Of a stretch of DNA of 64,000 nucleotides, positions 15,737 through 25,128 are shown in pieces; the first letter of the stretch is position 1, and every line of letters starts with the position of its first letter. The DNA lies in assembly GCA_021568835.1 (NCBI GenBank), contig JAKGSH010000010.1, forward strand, positions 2,790,001 to 2,854,000, in the 5' to 3' direction. The stretch comes from Streptomyces sp. Tue 6430 (GTDB taxonomy: Bacteria > Actinomycetota > Actinomycetes > Streptomycetales > Streptomycetaceae). The notes under the pieces were generated by a model that was not told the origin of the DNA, made no database searches, and was given only the letters and a program-made list of their open reading frames with translations. The position numbers were made by a program, and so were the translations under genes.

Positions 15737-17806
15737 TCACCCCTCCCAGGGAAGGCCTTCCGCGTGCACGACGTCCAGGCGGGAGACCGCCCGGGTCAGG
15801 ACGACGTACAGGCGGTTCAGGCCGCGTGGTTCGGCCGATGCCACGGCCGCGGGTTCCACGGCGACGACGTGGTCGTACTCGAGGCCCTTCACCCGGGTCG
15901 CCGGGACGACCGTCAGGCGGGGGTCGGGGGCGAGGCCGGCCGTGGTGAGGGCGTGGTGGACGCGGGCGGTGTCCGCGTCCGCGGTGACGACGCCGACGGA
16001 GCCCTCGTGCGTGAGGGCGTCGCGCACGGCGGAGACGACCGCGGCGGTGAGGTCGCCGTCGGCCCGCCGGACGCGGAGCAGGCCGTCGCGGCGCAGGGAG
16101 CGGGCGGGCGGCACGTCGGTGCCGAGGCGGGGCAGGAGGCGGTTGGCGAGGGCGAGGACCGCGCCGGGGACGCGGAATCCGGTGGTCAGCGGGACCACGC
16201 TCGCGTCGGGCTTGCCGAGGTGCGCGAGCTGGACGCGCCAGGAGCGCGCCGCCCACGGGGTGGTGCCCTGCGCCAGGTCGCCGAGGACGGTCAGGGAGCC
16301 GAACGGCACCCGGCGGGCGATGGCCCGGCACTCCATCGGGGACAGGTCCTGCGCCTCGTCGACGACGACATGGCCGTACCCCTGGGGCCGGGCCAGCAGG
16401 CCGGCCACCTCGTCGAGGAGGACGAGGTCGGCGGCCGACCAGCGCGCGGAGCGGTACGAGCGGGGCGGGCGGGCCCAGCGCAGGGCCTCCCGCTCGTCGG
16501 GGGCCAGCAGGCCGTCCGCGGCCCGTGCCAGCTCGGCCGGGTCGCCGAGGAGTGCGGCGACGACCTCCTCGGGCCGCGTCCCGGGCCACACGGCGTCCAG
16601 GCACGCGCCCACCGGACGGGACCGTTCGACGCGGCGCAGCCAGGACGCCGGGCGCGGCCCGCCGCGCCGTTCGGCCCGTTCCTGGAGGCGTCGCGCGATC
16701 CGGCTGCGCGCCCGCTCGCGCCCCACGTCGTAGGGCGGCTCCTCCGCGAGCACGTCCGTGACGATCCCCGCGATCTCCGCGCCGGTGATCCGCAGGCGGG
16801 AGGAGCCGTCCGTCACGGTGAGGTCGTCCGCGGCGGCGGCGTTCACCCTGCCGTACAGGGCCCGGCGCAGCACCTGGGCCATCCGGGCGTCGTGCTTGAC
16901 GGCGGCCGCCGGAGCGGGGTCCGTGCCGGTGACCGGGTGGCGGGCGATCTCGTCGGAGAGGGTGGACTGCCGTACGCCTGTCTCGCCGAGGGAGGGCAGC
17001 ACCTCGGCGATGTAGGAGAGGAAGGTGCGGTGGGGTCCGAGGACGAGCAGTCCGCCCCGGCGGATCCGCTGCGGGTGGGTGTACAGGAGGTAGGCGGCCC
17101 GGTGCAGGCCCACCGCCGTCTTGCCGGTGCCGGGGGCGCCCTGCACGCACACCGACGCGGAGGGCTCGCCGCGGACCAGGTCGTCCTGCTCGGGCTGGAT
17201 GGTGGCGGCGATGTCCCGCATCGGGCCGACGCGCGGCCGTTCGATCTCGCGGGCGACGAGGTCGCTCCGCCGGGACTCGCCGCGGCCGAGGTGTTCGTCC
17301 TCCAGGCCGGTGAGGTCGGCGGAGTCGCCCCGGCTGCCCGGCGCCCAGCCGAACCGGCGGCGGACGGCGACGCCCTGGGGGTCGCGGGCGCTCGCCCGGT
17401 AGAAGGCGCGGGAGACGGGCGCGCGCCAGTCGACGACGAGGGGCGGGACGGCCGGGTGCTCGCCGATGCGGACCCGGCCGATGTGGTGGGTGAGGCCGGC
17501 GTGTTCTCCGCCGGCCTCCTCGTCGAAGTCGAGCCGGCCGAAGAAGAGGGGGCCGTCGGGCAGTTCGCGCAGGGCCTTGGCCCGGCTGCGCAGCCGGTGT
17601 CCGAGGACCTCGGCGTCGGCACCGGAGGCGGAGACGTCCTCGCCGGTGACGACCTGGAGGCCGGCGTCCGCGCGCATCGCGGCGAGCGCGGCGCGGCAGG
17701 CGTCGTGGTGGGCGCGTTCCTCCAGGAGGGAATCGCGCAGGAGGTCTGCCGGGTCCTCGGGAAGGGGGTCGAGGCCGGGGTCGGGGCCGGGGTCGGGTGA
17801 CGTCAT
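15737..17806 (-). CDS. HelD-type superfamily 1 helicase
   Basis: UvrD/Rep-related ATPase of 689 residues. The Walker A motif is VCVQGAPGTGKTAVGLHRAAYLLY (about 225-248), Walker B is HVVVDEAQDLSPMECR, motif III is LTVLGDLAQGTTPW, motif IV is LTTGFRVP, and motif VI is RLYVVLTRAVSRLDVVH. The N-terminal helical arm (about 25-80) and the VDWRAPVSRAFYRAS block are typical of HelD proteins, which release stalled RNA polymerase; some confer rifamycin tolerance. No rifamycin-associated element is seen upstream. Instead, a direct repeat (17831-17857) precedes it. The disrupted HAD gene follows closely. Confidence 0.85.
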   Translation of the reverse strand: MTSPDPGPDPGLDPLPEDPADLLRDSLLEERAHHDACRAALAAMRADAGLQVVTGEDVSASGADAEVLGHRLRSRAKALRELPDGPLFFGRLDFDEEAGGEHAGLTHHIGRVRIGEHPAVPPLVVDWRAPVSRAFYRASARDPQGVAVRRRFGWAPGSRGDSADLTGLEDEHLGRGESRRSDLVAREIERPRVGPMRDIAATIQPEQDDLVRGEPSASVCVQGAPGTGKTAVGLHRAAYLLYTHPQRIRRGGLLVLGPHRTFLSYIAEVLPSLGETGVRQSTLSDEIARHPVTGTDPAPAAAVKHDARMAQVLRRALYGRVNAAAADDLTVTDGSSRLRITGAEIAGIVTDVLAEEPPYDVGRERARSRIARRLQERAERRGGPRPASWLRRVERSRPVGACLDAVWPGTRPEEVVAALLGDPAELARAADGLLAPDEREALRWARPPRSYRSARWSAADLVLLDEVAGLLARPQGYGHVVVDEAQDLSPMECRAIARRVPFGSLTVLGDLAQGTTPWAARSWRVQLAHLGKPDASVVPLTTGFRVPGAVLALANRLLPRLGTDVPPARSLRRDGLLRVRRADGDLTAAVVSAVRDALTHEGSVGVVTADADTARVHHALTTAGLAPDPRLTVVPATRVKGLEYDHVVAVEPAAVASAEPRGLNRLYVVLTRAVSRLDVVHAEGLPWEG

Positions 17807-17830
17807 GCGGGCGAGACTACCCGAATGACG

Positions 17831-17857
17831 TTACCGAGTTAAATTTATTACCGAGTT
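17831..17857. promoter_or_regulatory. Direct repeat TTACCGAGTT, probable operator/promoter
   Basis: Two exact copies of TTACCGAGTT start 17 bp apart (17831 and 17848), separated by AT-rich AAATTTA, in an otherwise very GC-rich region. On the minus strand they read AACTCGGTAA and lie 25-50 bp before the helicase start. They also abut the 3' end of the TetR gene. Confidence 0.6.
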
Positions 17858-18496
17858 CTAGTCGATGTCCCCCGCACCCCGGGCGAGCGCCGGGAACCCC
17901 GCCTCCAGGGCGGCGAACGCCCGCTCCGCCGCCGCCAGCGCCACCGGCCGCACGTCGGCCGCCGTCTCCCCCGCCTCGATCCGCCGCCAGTTCCCCTGGG
18001 CCAGGATCCGCCGGACGGCGATGATCTGCCCCGCCGCGAGCCGCGCGTCCAGATCGCCGCCGAGGACCTCCGCCAGCGCGGCCTCCGAGCGCTCCAGGTA
18101 GGCGTGGAGGCGGGCGACCAGGGCCGGGGTGCCGTAGAGGAGGGCGCAGAAGGAACGCACCTCGGGGTGGTCGCTGACGCCGGTGATCGGGTCGGACGCG
18201 GCGATCCCGGCGAGGAAGTTCCGGCGCAGGGCGGCCAGCGGCGCGACCCCTTCCACCCGCCCCGCGGCGACCGCCTCGGCCGCCTCCCGCTCGTGGTCGG
18301 CGAACCGGTGCAGGACGAGGTCCTCCTTCGCCGGGAAGTACCGGAACAGCGTCGGCTTGGAGATCTCGGCCGCGGCGGCGACCTCCGCGACGGACACCGC
18401 GTCGAAGCCCCGCTCGACGAAGAGCCGGACGGCGACGTCCGACACCGCCCGGTACATCCGCCGCCTCTTGCGCTCGCGCAGCCCGGTCTCGCTCAT
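17858..18496 (-). CDS. TetR family transcriptional regulator
   Basis: Regulator of 212 residues. The N-terminal helix-turn-helix (AVRLFVERGFDAVSVAEVAAAAEISKPTLFRYFPAKEDLVL, residues about 20-60) is typical of TetR proteins. The C-terminal ligand domain has no recognisable ligand signature. It is divergent from the oxidoreductase gene (18610) across 113 bp, and upstream of the helicase on the same strand with about 50 bp between. It could repress either or both. Its own start ATG 18496 is the only good candidate. Confidence 0.88.
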   Translation of the reverse strand: MSETGLRERKRRRMYRAVSDVAVRLFVERGFDAVSVAEVAAAAEISKPTLFRYFPAKEDLVLHRFADHEREAAEAVAAGRVEGVAPLAALRRNFLAGIAASDPITGVSDHPEVRSFCALLYGTPALVARLHAYLERSEAALAEVLGGDLDARLAAGQIIAVRRILAQGNWRRIEAGETAADVRPVALAAAERAFAALEAGFPALARGAGDID

Positions 18497-18527
18497 GGGC
18501 CGAGCCTACGACCGGACGGGGCGCGCC

Positions 18528-18560
18528 TTGACCTCGAGTCGGGTTGAGGTCGGAGGCTGT
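18528..18560 (+). promoter_or_regulatory. SoxR-like box in a 19-bp-spaced promoter
   Basis: Contains ACCTCGAGTCGGGTTGAGGT (18531-18550). This matches the SoxR half-sites ACCTCAAG / CTTGAGGT at 14 of 16 positions, the two differences being at symmetric places. TTGACC (18528-18533) stands as a -35, with AGGCTGT about 19-20 bp downstream, the long spacing used by MerR-family activators. It lies between TetR and the oxidoreductase and points toward the latter. Confidence 0.55.
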
Positions 18561-18609
18561 CCCCGCACACACGTATGCACATACATCGGATTCACGGCAG
18601 GGAGTCGTC

Positions 18610-19574
18610 ATGCGAGCGGTACAGGTGAAGGCGTTCGGCGGACCGGAGGTCCTGGAGACCGCCGACCTCCCCGACCCGGCCCCCGGGCCCGGCGAGGTCC
18701 TGATCGGGGTCGACCACGTGGACACGATCTTCGTGGAGACCCAGATCCGCGCGGGCTGGGGCCGCGAGTACTTCGACACCGAGCCGCCGTACGTTCCCGG
18801 CGGCGGCGTCTCCGGCACGGTCGCCGCGGTCGGCGCGGGGTGGCGGACGGCTGGCTGGGCCGACGGGTGACCTCGTTCGTGCGCGGTGGCTACGCCGAGC
18901 GGGCGACGGCCGCCGTCACCTCCCTCACCCCGGTCCCGGACGGCCTCGACCTGCGCACCGCCGCGGCCCTGGTGCACGACGGGGTGACCGCGCGGGGCGT
19001 CCTCGACGTCACGGGCGTGCGGGCCGGCGACCGGGTGCTGGTCCTGGGCGCCTCGGGCGGGATGGGGACGCTGCTGGTGCAGTCGGCGAAGGCGCGCGGC
19101 GCCCGGGTCGTCGCCTGCGCGCGCGGCGGACGGAAGCTGGCGCTGGTGCGGGACCTGGGCGCGGACGCGGTCGTCGACGTCTCGGCGCCGGGGTGGCCCG
19201 GGGCGGCGCGGGCGGCCCTCGGCGGCTCCGGCGCGGACGTCGTCCTGGACGGCGTCGGCGGCGAACCCGGCGCCCGGTCGTTCGCGTTGGTGACCGACGG
19301 CGGGCGCTTCTCCGCGCACGGCGCCCCGACCGGCGGCTTCGCCCCCGTCGACCCCGAGGAGGCGAGACGCCGGGACATCACCCTCTTCGGCATCGCGGAC
19401 GTGCAGTTCGGCGAGGACGAGGTCCGACGGCTGCGGACGGCCGCGCTCCGGGAGGCCGCGGCCGGACGGCTGCGGCCGGTGGTGGGCCGGGTCTTCCCGC
19501 TGACGGAGGCGGCGGCCGCGCACGCGGCGGTGGAGGGGCGTGCGGTCGTCGGAAAGGTGCTCCTGAAGGCGTGA
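18610..19574 (+). CDS. Zinc-type alcohol dehydrogenase/quinone oxidoreductase, frameshift near 18838
   Basis: MDR-superfamily NADPH-dependent oxidoreductase of about 321 residues after correction. The N-terminal GroES-like domain (AFGGPEVLETADLPDPAPGPGEVLI) is in one frame up to VAAVGAG. The rest (nucleotide-binding GASGGMGTLLVQSAKARGARVVA, GADVVLDGVGG) is one frame back, as expected if a G was lost from a GGGGG run. No structural zinc cysteines are seen, so it belongs to the quinone reductase-like branch. The SoxR-like box upstream suggests induction by redox-active compounds; the divergent TetR is an alternative controller. Confidence 0.85.
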
Positions 19575-19683
19575 GCGCTCCTGAAGGCGTGAGCGCGCGG
19601 CTGAAGGCCCGAGCGCGCGGCGTACCCCGAACCCGCCGGGGTGCGCCGGGCGCGGGACGGCCGGCAAGGGGCGCCGGGCCGGC

Positions 19684-21854
19684 CTACGCCAGCGCCCGGG
19701 CCAGGAACGGGTTCGCCGTGGCCGGCACGGGCAGGCCCAGGGAGGCGGTCGCGGCGGCGAGGGTCTCGGCGTAGGAGTCGACGGCGCGGCGGACGTTGGG
19801 GGCGTCCAGGCCGGCGCCGGTCCGCAGCCGGTCGAGGTCGATGTAGGCCGAGCGGACGATCTCGATGCACCGGTAGACCCGCCAGTCGTCGCGCCAGTTC
19901 CTCGTGCGGGCGGCGGGCAGCTTCCGCTCCCAGCGGGAGAACATGCGTTCCCGGATCTCCGGCCTGGTCGGGGTCAGGTGCATGTGCCGGACCAGGTCGT
20001 ACAGGGGATCGCCGACGAGGGCCATCTCCCAGTCGATGATCGTCAGCGCCAGCCGGTCGTCGCGCCGCACCAGGTTCCACGGGTTGAGGTCGCCGTGCAG
20101 CAGGGCGGGCTCGCGGTGGCTCAGCCAGTGCCGGGAGAGGAGCTGCCGCAGCCGGGTGTCGTCGGGCAGACCGAGCATCCGGGCGAGCTGGAGGGACTCC
20201 TTCGGCAGGCCGCGCACCAGGCCGACCAGCTGTTCGGTGAGCCACAGGTAGAAGTCGACCTGGTGGACGGCGGGCTCGACCAGGCCGTGGTCCACCTCGG
20301 TCAGCGCGCAGAGCTGGTCGACGAGGGCGTCCGCCTCGTGCGGGAGCAGGCCGTCGACCGGGTGGCGGGGCGGGCCGACGTAGGTGTGGATCGCGAACGG
20401 CTCGTTGGGGTAGCTCTCGCCCAGGGCGAGGACCCGGGGTGCGGCGACCTGCGCCCGGGACCGCTGGATGGCCTCCAGGACCGTGTGCTCGCTCAGGTAA
20501 CTGGGCTCGCGCCGGGTGACGTTCGCCAGCTTGCGCCGTACGACGACGGGGGCGCCCAGGTTCCCGGCCCAGACCACCGAGTTGAGGTGGGCGGTGCCCT
20601 TGAAGACGCGGTCGGCCGGGGCGGCTCCCTCGGCCAGCAGGGCCTCGCGGACGGCGGACGCCGGGAAGGTGTCGCGCTCGGGCAGGCGCGGGTCGGGCCG
20701 CCAGTCGTAGGCCTTCGCCGCCCAGGACCGGCCGCTGACGTCGCCGCGCGACGCCAGCCACCGGAAGAGGGCGCCCTCGATCTCCCCGCGGCCGGGCACG
20801 CTGCGCAGTCGCAGCGGTTCCGCGGCCGCTTCCAGGGCCCGGCCCACCTCCGCCGTCACCTCGTCCAGGCTCTGCTGGGTGAAGGGGCCCTGGACCGCGC
20901 GCGCGGCCCGCATGACGTCCGGGTAGACCGACTGCGCCCGTTCGAAGTCGAGGTAGTGCCGCAGGTCCTTGGCGAGCCCGTTGACCGCGGCCGGACGGTA
21001 GCGGCCCATGGTGCGCGCCCACGCCTCCACCACCTCCGGCCACTGGCTGTCCGGGTAGCGCATCCGCACCAGGTGGGTGGCGAGTTCGTGCAGGGGGTCG
21101 CCGTAGGTGGCCAGTTCCCAGTCGACGCAGACGAGCGGCGGGGAGCCGTCGTAGGACACGATCAGGTTGTCCCGGTGCAGGTCGGCGTGGAGCAGGCTGT
21201 ACGGGCGCCGCGCCATCGGGGGATCCGGTCGGCGAGGCCCTGCAGGGCGTCCTCGGGGATGCCGAGGGCCGTGAAGAGGCCGCCGAACCGCTCCCAGTTG
21301 GGGCGGCGGATCTGCCGGTCGGCGAGGTGGGCGAGGGACTTCAGGAAGCCCTGGCTGTCGGTGTGGTTGCCGGGCCAGTCGGCCGGCAGGGGCGGCAGCG
21401 CGGCCCGGCGCACCTCGGTCATCCGGCACAGCAGTTCGGCCAGTGCCTCTGTCAGCAGGGCGTCGACGGGCTTGCCGTTCCCGCAGACGGCGGAGAGCGG
21501 AACGCCCTCCACATAGCTGTGGAGGGCGAAGCCCGGCCCTCTGAGCAGGCATTCGGGCACGTGGGGCAGGACCTCGTGGACCGCGTCGAGGATCGCGGCC
21601 TCGTCCCGCCAGGTCCTGATCACCACCGGCAGCGCGTCGGCGCGCGGGATCCGCACGGTCACCGGTGTCCCGGCCGGCCGGCCCAGCAGCGCCGCCACGT
21701 CCTCCGGCAGGGGCAGCACGTAGTTCCGGTTGTGGTGCCCGCTGGTCGCGGGAGTGGACTCGGCGACCGCGACGAACCGCTGGAACAGGGCGTCGGACGG
21801 GTCACCGGCGGGTCGAACCCCGAGCAGGTCACGGGGAACGAAGGGCTCGACCAC
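19684..21854 (-). CDS. Tandem (double) APH-fold kinase, frameshift near 21220
   Basis: Protein of about 723 residues containing two aminoglycoside phosphotransferase/choline kinase-like domains in a row. The first has SLLHADLHRDNLIV and VDWELATYGDP. The second has ALLHGDLNPWNLV and IIDWEMALVGDP, so both keep the catalytic H-x-D-x4-N Brenner motif and the metal-binding aspartate. The substrate is unknown; resistance kinases are single-domain and this is more likely a metabolic small-molecule kinase. The N-terminal 210 residues and the rest are in adjacent frames, consistent with one C missing from a run at 21215-21222. GTG 21854 has GGAG seven bases upstream. Confidence 0.82.
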
Positions 21855-22002
21855 TGGCCGCTCCGGTTACTCACACTCGATCGGATGGGTAAGGCAAACG
21901 GTAAGTGCCGCCACGGGCGCCGAACGAACGGGAGCGGCGGCGAAGTGGCCGAACGGGTGGTCCGGACTTCGTCCGCGCCGGATCGTCCGGGACGGGCCCG
22001 TT

Positions 22003-22036
22003 CGCCGTCCCGTACGGATCACCGTCCCGTACGGAT
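22003..22036. repeat. Direct repeat CCGTCCCGTACGGATC, two copies
   Basis: Two 16-bp copies back to back with a 17-bp period between the double-APH gene and the GntR gene. Each contains the palindrome CCGTACGG. Confidence 0.6.
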
Positions 22037-22114
22037 CGCCGGGAGCGCCGTCTCCTATGGATGGGTGAGAGGGATTCCCCGCGCGGTCCGGGCATGCTAG
22101 CGCACGCTCGCGGC

Positions 22115-22987
22115 CTACTCGGCGATGTACTTCCATACCGAGTCGAACCAGGCCTGCCAACTGTCGACGAAGACCGAGCCGGGCGACTCCCCGTCCTCGT
22201 CCTTCACGTGGTGGGTGAGGGAGGCCCCGAACCCCAGCACGTCCAGGGCGGGCACGACCTCGCCGCTGTCCAGCCTGATGTTCCGCTCGATCACCTCATA
22301 CGGCGCGAGGAGCGCCTCGGCGTGGTCGATGAGGTAGAGCTTGCAGGACGGGGCCATCCGGGCCCACCGCACCTCAAGGCTCACGGACGGCACGAACTCC
22401 TCCAGCTCCAGGCCGCTGAAGAGGTCCCGGAGAGAAGCGAGCGACCTCCGCTGGATGCCGTTCAGACGTTCCCTCAGCCGGTGGTCGTCCTCGTCGTCCC
22501 TGGCCCGCGGGAACGGCAGGGGCAGGTCCTCGGCGGGCAGGATCATGCGTACGGCGATCCGCTCGGGGGCGATCTCGCCGGTCCGGATCCGCTCCACCTG
22601 CGCGCTGAAGTGCATGTAGAGGGACTCGGAGGTCAACGTGTAGGTGTCCAGGACGACTTCGGGACGGGCGAAGGCCTTGCCCAGCGCGGGGCCCAGCGTG
22701 ATCGGACCGCGCGCCCGGCCGGCCACGACCGGCGCGGGCGTGGCCTGCAGAACCCTGACGACCCGCGAGCCGCTCCCCTGCCGGGACTCGACCCAGCCAG
22801 CCTCCGCCAGCTCCCTCAGCACCCGCTGGACGGTGTCGCGGGAGACCCCGAACTCATCGGCGAGGTTCCGCTGGGAGGGCAGCATCGAGTGCAGCGGATA
22901 CGTCCCGTTGCCCATGCGGGTGCGCAGCTCTCCGGCGACCCGGTGGAACTCCCTGCCGCCGCCGTCACCGCTCTGCCGTTCACCCAC
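22115..22987 (-). CDS. GntR-type regulator, third DevA-like paralogue
   Basis: Regulator of 290 residues. The N-terminal winged helix (LPSQRNLADEFGVSRDTVQRVLRELAEAGWVESRQGSGSRV) is classical GntR. The C-terminal domain is not a typical UTRA or FCD domain. It shares a clear pattern with the two regulators at 24087 and 25301: ILPAEDLPLPFP, a KLYLIDHAEALLAPYEVIER block and an ending FVDSWQAWFDSVWKYI. It is divergent from the small membrane protein gene at 23162. It is the most diverged of the three dev-type paralogues. The 260-bp gap to the double-APH gene argues for separate transcription. Confidence 0.85.
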   Translation of the reverse strand: MGERQSGDGGGREFHRVAGELRTRMGNGTYPLHSMLPSQRNLADEFGVSRDTVQRVLRELAEAGWVESRQGSGSRVVRVLQATPAPVVAGRARGPITLGPALGKAFARPEVVLDTYTLTSESLYMHFSAQVERIRTGEIAPERIAVRMILPAEDLPLPFPRARDDEDDHRLRERLNGIQRRSLASLRDLFSGLELEEFVPSVSLEVRWARMAPSCKLYLIDHAEALLAPYEVIERNIRLDSGEVVPALDVLGFGASLTHHVKDEDGESPGSVFVDSWQAWFDSVWKYIAE

Positions 22988-23161
22988 ACGGCGAACCTAC
23001 CGCTCTCCCTCCATGGGCAAACCGGTATCGGTCAACCCACCGGTCCGATTGGGCTGCCGGTTAAGGGATCAGCCCGGCCGGGGAGAACCACCTCACGACA
23101 ATCAGTCCAATTGGACCGGCAGTTGCACGGTCCACCGAGAATGGCAAGGAGGGGGAGGGGC

Positions 23162-23344
23162 ATGCTCCTGTTGTCGGCGATGCGGGAACTTCTCGGTCTC
23201 ACCGCGGGGGCCCTGGCGCAGGCGAGACTGGGCGCGTTGGGCGTACTGCTTCTGTTCATGGCCGGTGTGGGTGTCCGCGCCCGGCACAACGGCCTGGCCG
23301 TCGGGGCCGCCGTCGTGCTGGTGGTGATGATGACTCAGGCGTGA
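23162..23344 (+). CDS. 60-residue membrane protein paired with GntR gene (unit 1)
   Basis: Sixty-residue hydrophobic protein with two probable membrane segments (about 20-37 and 44-58) joined by the basic loop RARHN. It has a very strong ribosome-binding site (GGAGGGGGAGGGG) directly before ATG 23162. It is divergent from the GntR gene at 22115. Its last 10 bases overlap the 3' end of devB on the other strand. The gene at 25129 encodes a protein of the same length and layout in the same genetic position, so it is probably real. No known family recognised. Confidence 0.75.
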   Translation: MLLLSAMRELLGLTAGALAQARLGALGVLLLFMAGVGVRARHNGLAVGAAVVLVVMMTQA

Positions 23345-24087
23345 CGTCTGACCGCGGCCAGCACCGGCTCCAGCGAGTCCACCACGTGGGTCGCGCCCGC
23401 GTCCCTGAGCAGCTCCTCCTTCTTCTTGTTGCGCGCGTAACCGAGGAAGGGAACACCGGCCCCCCGGGCGGCGAGGCAGTCCGACGGGGTGTCGCCGATC
23501 ATCAGCGCGGCGGACGGCGCCGCGCCCACGGCGCGCAGGGCCCGGTGCAGGCAGTCCGGGTCGGGCTTGAGGAGGTGCAGGTCCCGGGTGCGGCCGTAGA
23601 CGTGGGGGGCGAAGCAGGAGGTGAGGCCGCGGCTCGCCAGGTACGTGGTGACGACGCGCGGCGAGTTGTTGGTCGTGACGGCCAGCCGGCGGCCCACCGC
23701 CGTCAGGGTGCGGATCAGCGGGTCGGCCCAGGCCGTGGGCATCGCCGAGGCGGCGGCGCGCAGTTCCTCCTGGGTGAGGCGCTCCTCCAGCTCCGCGACC
23801 AGGTCGCTGCCGGGGTGGCGCAGGTCCACGGCGCGCAGGACGGCGTGGGGGTCGGGTGACTCCCGCTCGCCCTCCGTGAGCAGGCCGCGCAGCCCCTGCG
23901 CCTCCAGCCACTCCACCAGGCCGACGGCCACCCGCTCCGCCGAGTGCCCGGCGAACAGCCGGCAGATCGGCCCGTCGAAGTCCCACAGGACCACGCGGGC
24001 GGGCGTGAGCAGTGCGTCCAGCGCCGGTTTCCTGTCGTTGTCGGTCTCGGATGCCACCTTTTCGTTCCGCGTCGTATCAGAAGTCAC
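23335..24087 (-). CDS. devB: DevB, HAD-family hydrolase of the devAB operon
   Basis: HAD-superfamily phosphatase of 250 residues. Motif I is VVLWDFDGPICRLF (nucleophile D and general acid D), followed by a helical cap. Motif II is AVTTNNS, the lysine region HLLKPDPDC, and motif IV MIGDTPSDCLAA. In S. coelicolor devB is co-transcribed with devA and needed for aerial mycelium on rich medium. The GTG start at 24087 shares its G with the devA stop codon (TAGTG), so translation is coupled. The longer frame upstream lies inside devA. Substrate unknown. Confidence 0.88.
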   Translation of the reverse strand: MTSDTTRNEKVASETDNDRKPALDALLTPARVVLWDFDGPICRLFAGHSAERVAVGLVEWLEAQGLRGLLTEGERESPDPHAVLRAVDLRHPGSDLVAELEERLTQEELRAAASAMPTAWADPLIRTLTAVGRRLAVTTNNSPRVVTTYLASRGLTSCFAPHVYGRTRDLHLLKPDPDCLHRALRAVGAAPSAALMIGDTPSDCLAARGAGVPFLGYARNKKKEELLRDAGATHVVDSLEPVLAAVRRHA

Positions 24088-24935
24088 TAGGAGAGTGTCA
24101 GGTCCGACGTGATGGTTTCCCAGAGGGCGTCGAACCACTTCTGGGATTCGTCCACGAAGGTGGCCTCGCGCGCACCGGTCGCCCTCTCGAAGGAGAACAG
24201 CAGCGACTCGGTGCCCAGCACGTCGTACATGTCGAGCACTCCGGCGTCCGTCGACTCCTCCCGGCGCGTCACCATGTAGTACGCCAGCAGCGCCTCCTGC
24301 CCGTTGAGGAGGTACAGCTTCACCGGCGGGGTGAAGGGCAGCGCCCGGAAGGACACGCTCACGTCGATGCCGTGCGAGCGCAGCGTGAGCAGGTTGTGGC
24401 GCAGGACGTGCCCCTGGGCGTTGCGCATGGCCAGCCAGCGCTCGTGGACGGGGTCGCCGCTCCCGCTCGCGTCCACCGGGACCGGGAAGGCGAGGTTGAT
24501 GTCGCGCGACGGCAGCAGGATGCGGACGTCGATCTTCCGCGGCCGCAGGCTGCCGCCGTGGATCAGCCGGAGGGGTTCGCCGAGGGCCGGGATGAGGCTC
24601 TCGGCGGTGAGGCAGGCGGCGTCGATGCGGACGTGCGGGGCGGAGAAGGCCGCGGTCAGCCGGGGGGCCAGGGCCACCATGGTGGGCTGGGGTTCCTCCC
24701 GGGCCGGGGTCTGCTCCGCGATGCGTGGGGGACTGCCCTTGCTCACGTGGGTGAGGAGACCGTCGTCCTGGAGCGCGCGCAGGGCCTGGCGCACGGTACC
24801 GCGCTCCACGCCGAACTCGTCGGCGAGTTCGGCCTGCGTGGGCAGCCGGTCGCCGGCCCGGAGATCCCCGACGCGAATGCGTTCGCGCAGGACGTCGGCG
24901 ATCTCCTGGGGCGAAAGCCTGCGGCTGCCGTTCAC
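24087..24935 (-). CDS. devA: DevA, GntR-type developmental regulator
   Basis: GntR-type protein of 282 residues, identified as DevA from its operon with the HAD gene and its neighbourhood. In S. coelicolor DevA is required for normal aerial hyphae and spore chains and represses its own promoter. The winged helix is LPTQAELADEFGVERGTVRQALRALQDDGLL. The C-terminal domain has VRILLPSRDINLAFPV, FRALPFTPPVKLYLLNGQEALLAYYMV and FVDESQKWFDALWETI. The GTG at 24935 has AGGAG nine bases upstream. An in-frame GTG at 24956, six bases after TACCGT, could alternatively serve a leaderless message. Candidate operators lie at 25044-25058. Confidence 0.88.
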   Translation of the reverse strand: MNGSRRLSPQEIADVLRERIRVGDLRAGDRLPTQAELADEFGVERGTVRQALRALQDDGLLTHVSKGSPPRIAEQTPAREEPQPTMVALAPRLTAAFSAPHVRIDAACLTAESLIPALGEPLRLIHGGSLRPRKIDVRILLPSRDINLAFPVPVDASGSGDPVHERWLAMRNAQGHVLRHNLLTLRSHGIDVSVSFRALPFTPPVKLYLLNGQEALLAYYMVTRREESTDAGVLDMYDVLGTESLLFSFERATGAREATFVDESQKWFDALWETITSDLTLS

Positions 24936-25043
24936 TGCCACGTTCTCCTGGGTCACGACCAAACGGTACAACTTCGATTCACCTGGCGGGAGTTACCCGG
25001 AAGCTGTTTAGCGATTGTCGCCAAGTGGGGACAACTTAGATGG

Positions 25044-25058
25044 AGTTGGTTGCCAACT
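25044..25058. promoter_or_regulatory. Palindrome AGTTGG-TTG-CCAACT, candidate DevA/DevE operator
   Basis: Inverted repeat between devA and the 60-residue protein gene. The same core occurs upstream of devE as AAGTTGG-CTG-CCAACTT (26305-26321). Additional half-sites ACAACTT (25031) and GAGTTGG (25064) flank it. Confidence 0.6.
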
Positions 25059-25128
25059 TTGACGAGTTGGCGGATGCCCCGCCTCCGCACCTCCCCCGCG
25101 CTTCCCGCCTCACGAAGGGAGGAACACC

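Noticed and set aside
17807..17860. Rifamycin-associated element before the HelD-type helicase
   Set aside because: The characteristic inverted repeat of that element is absent; only the TTACCGAGTT direct repeat is present.
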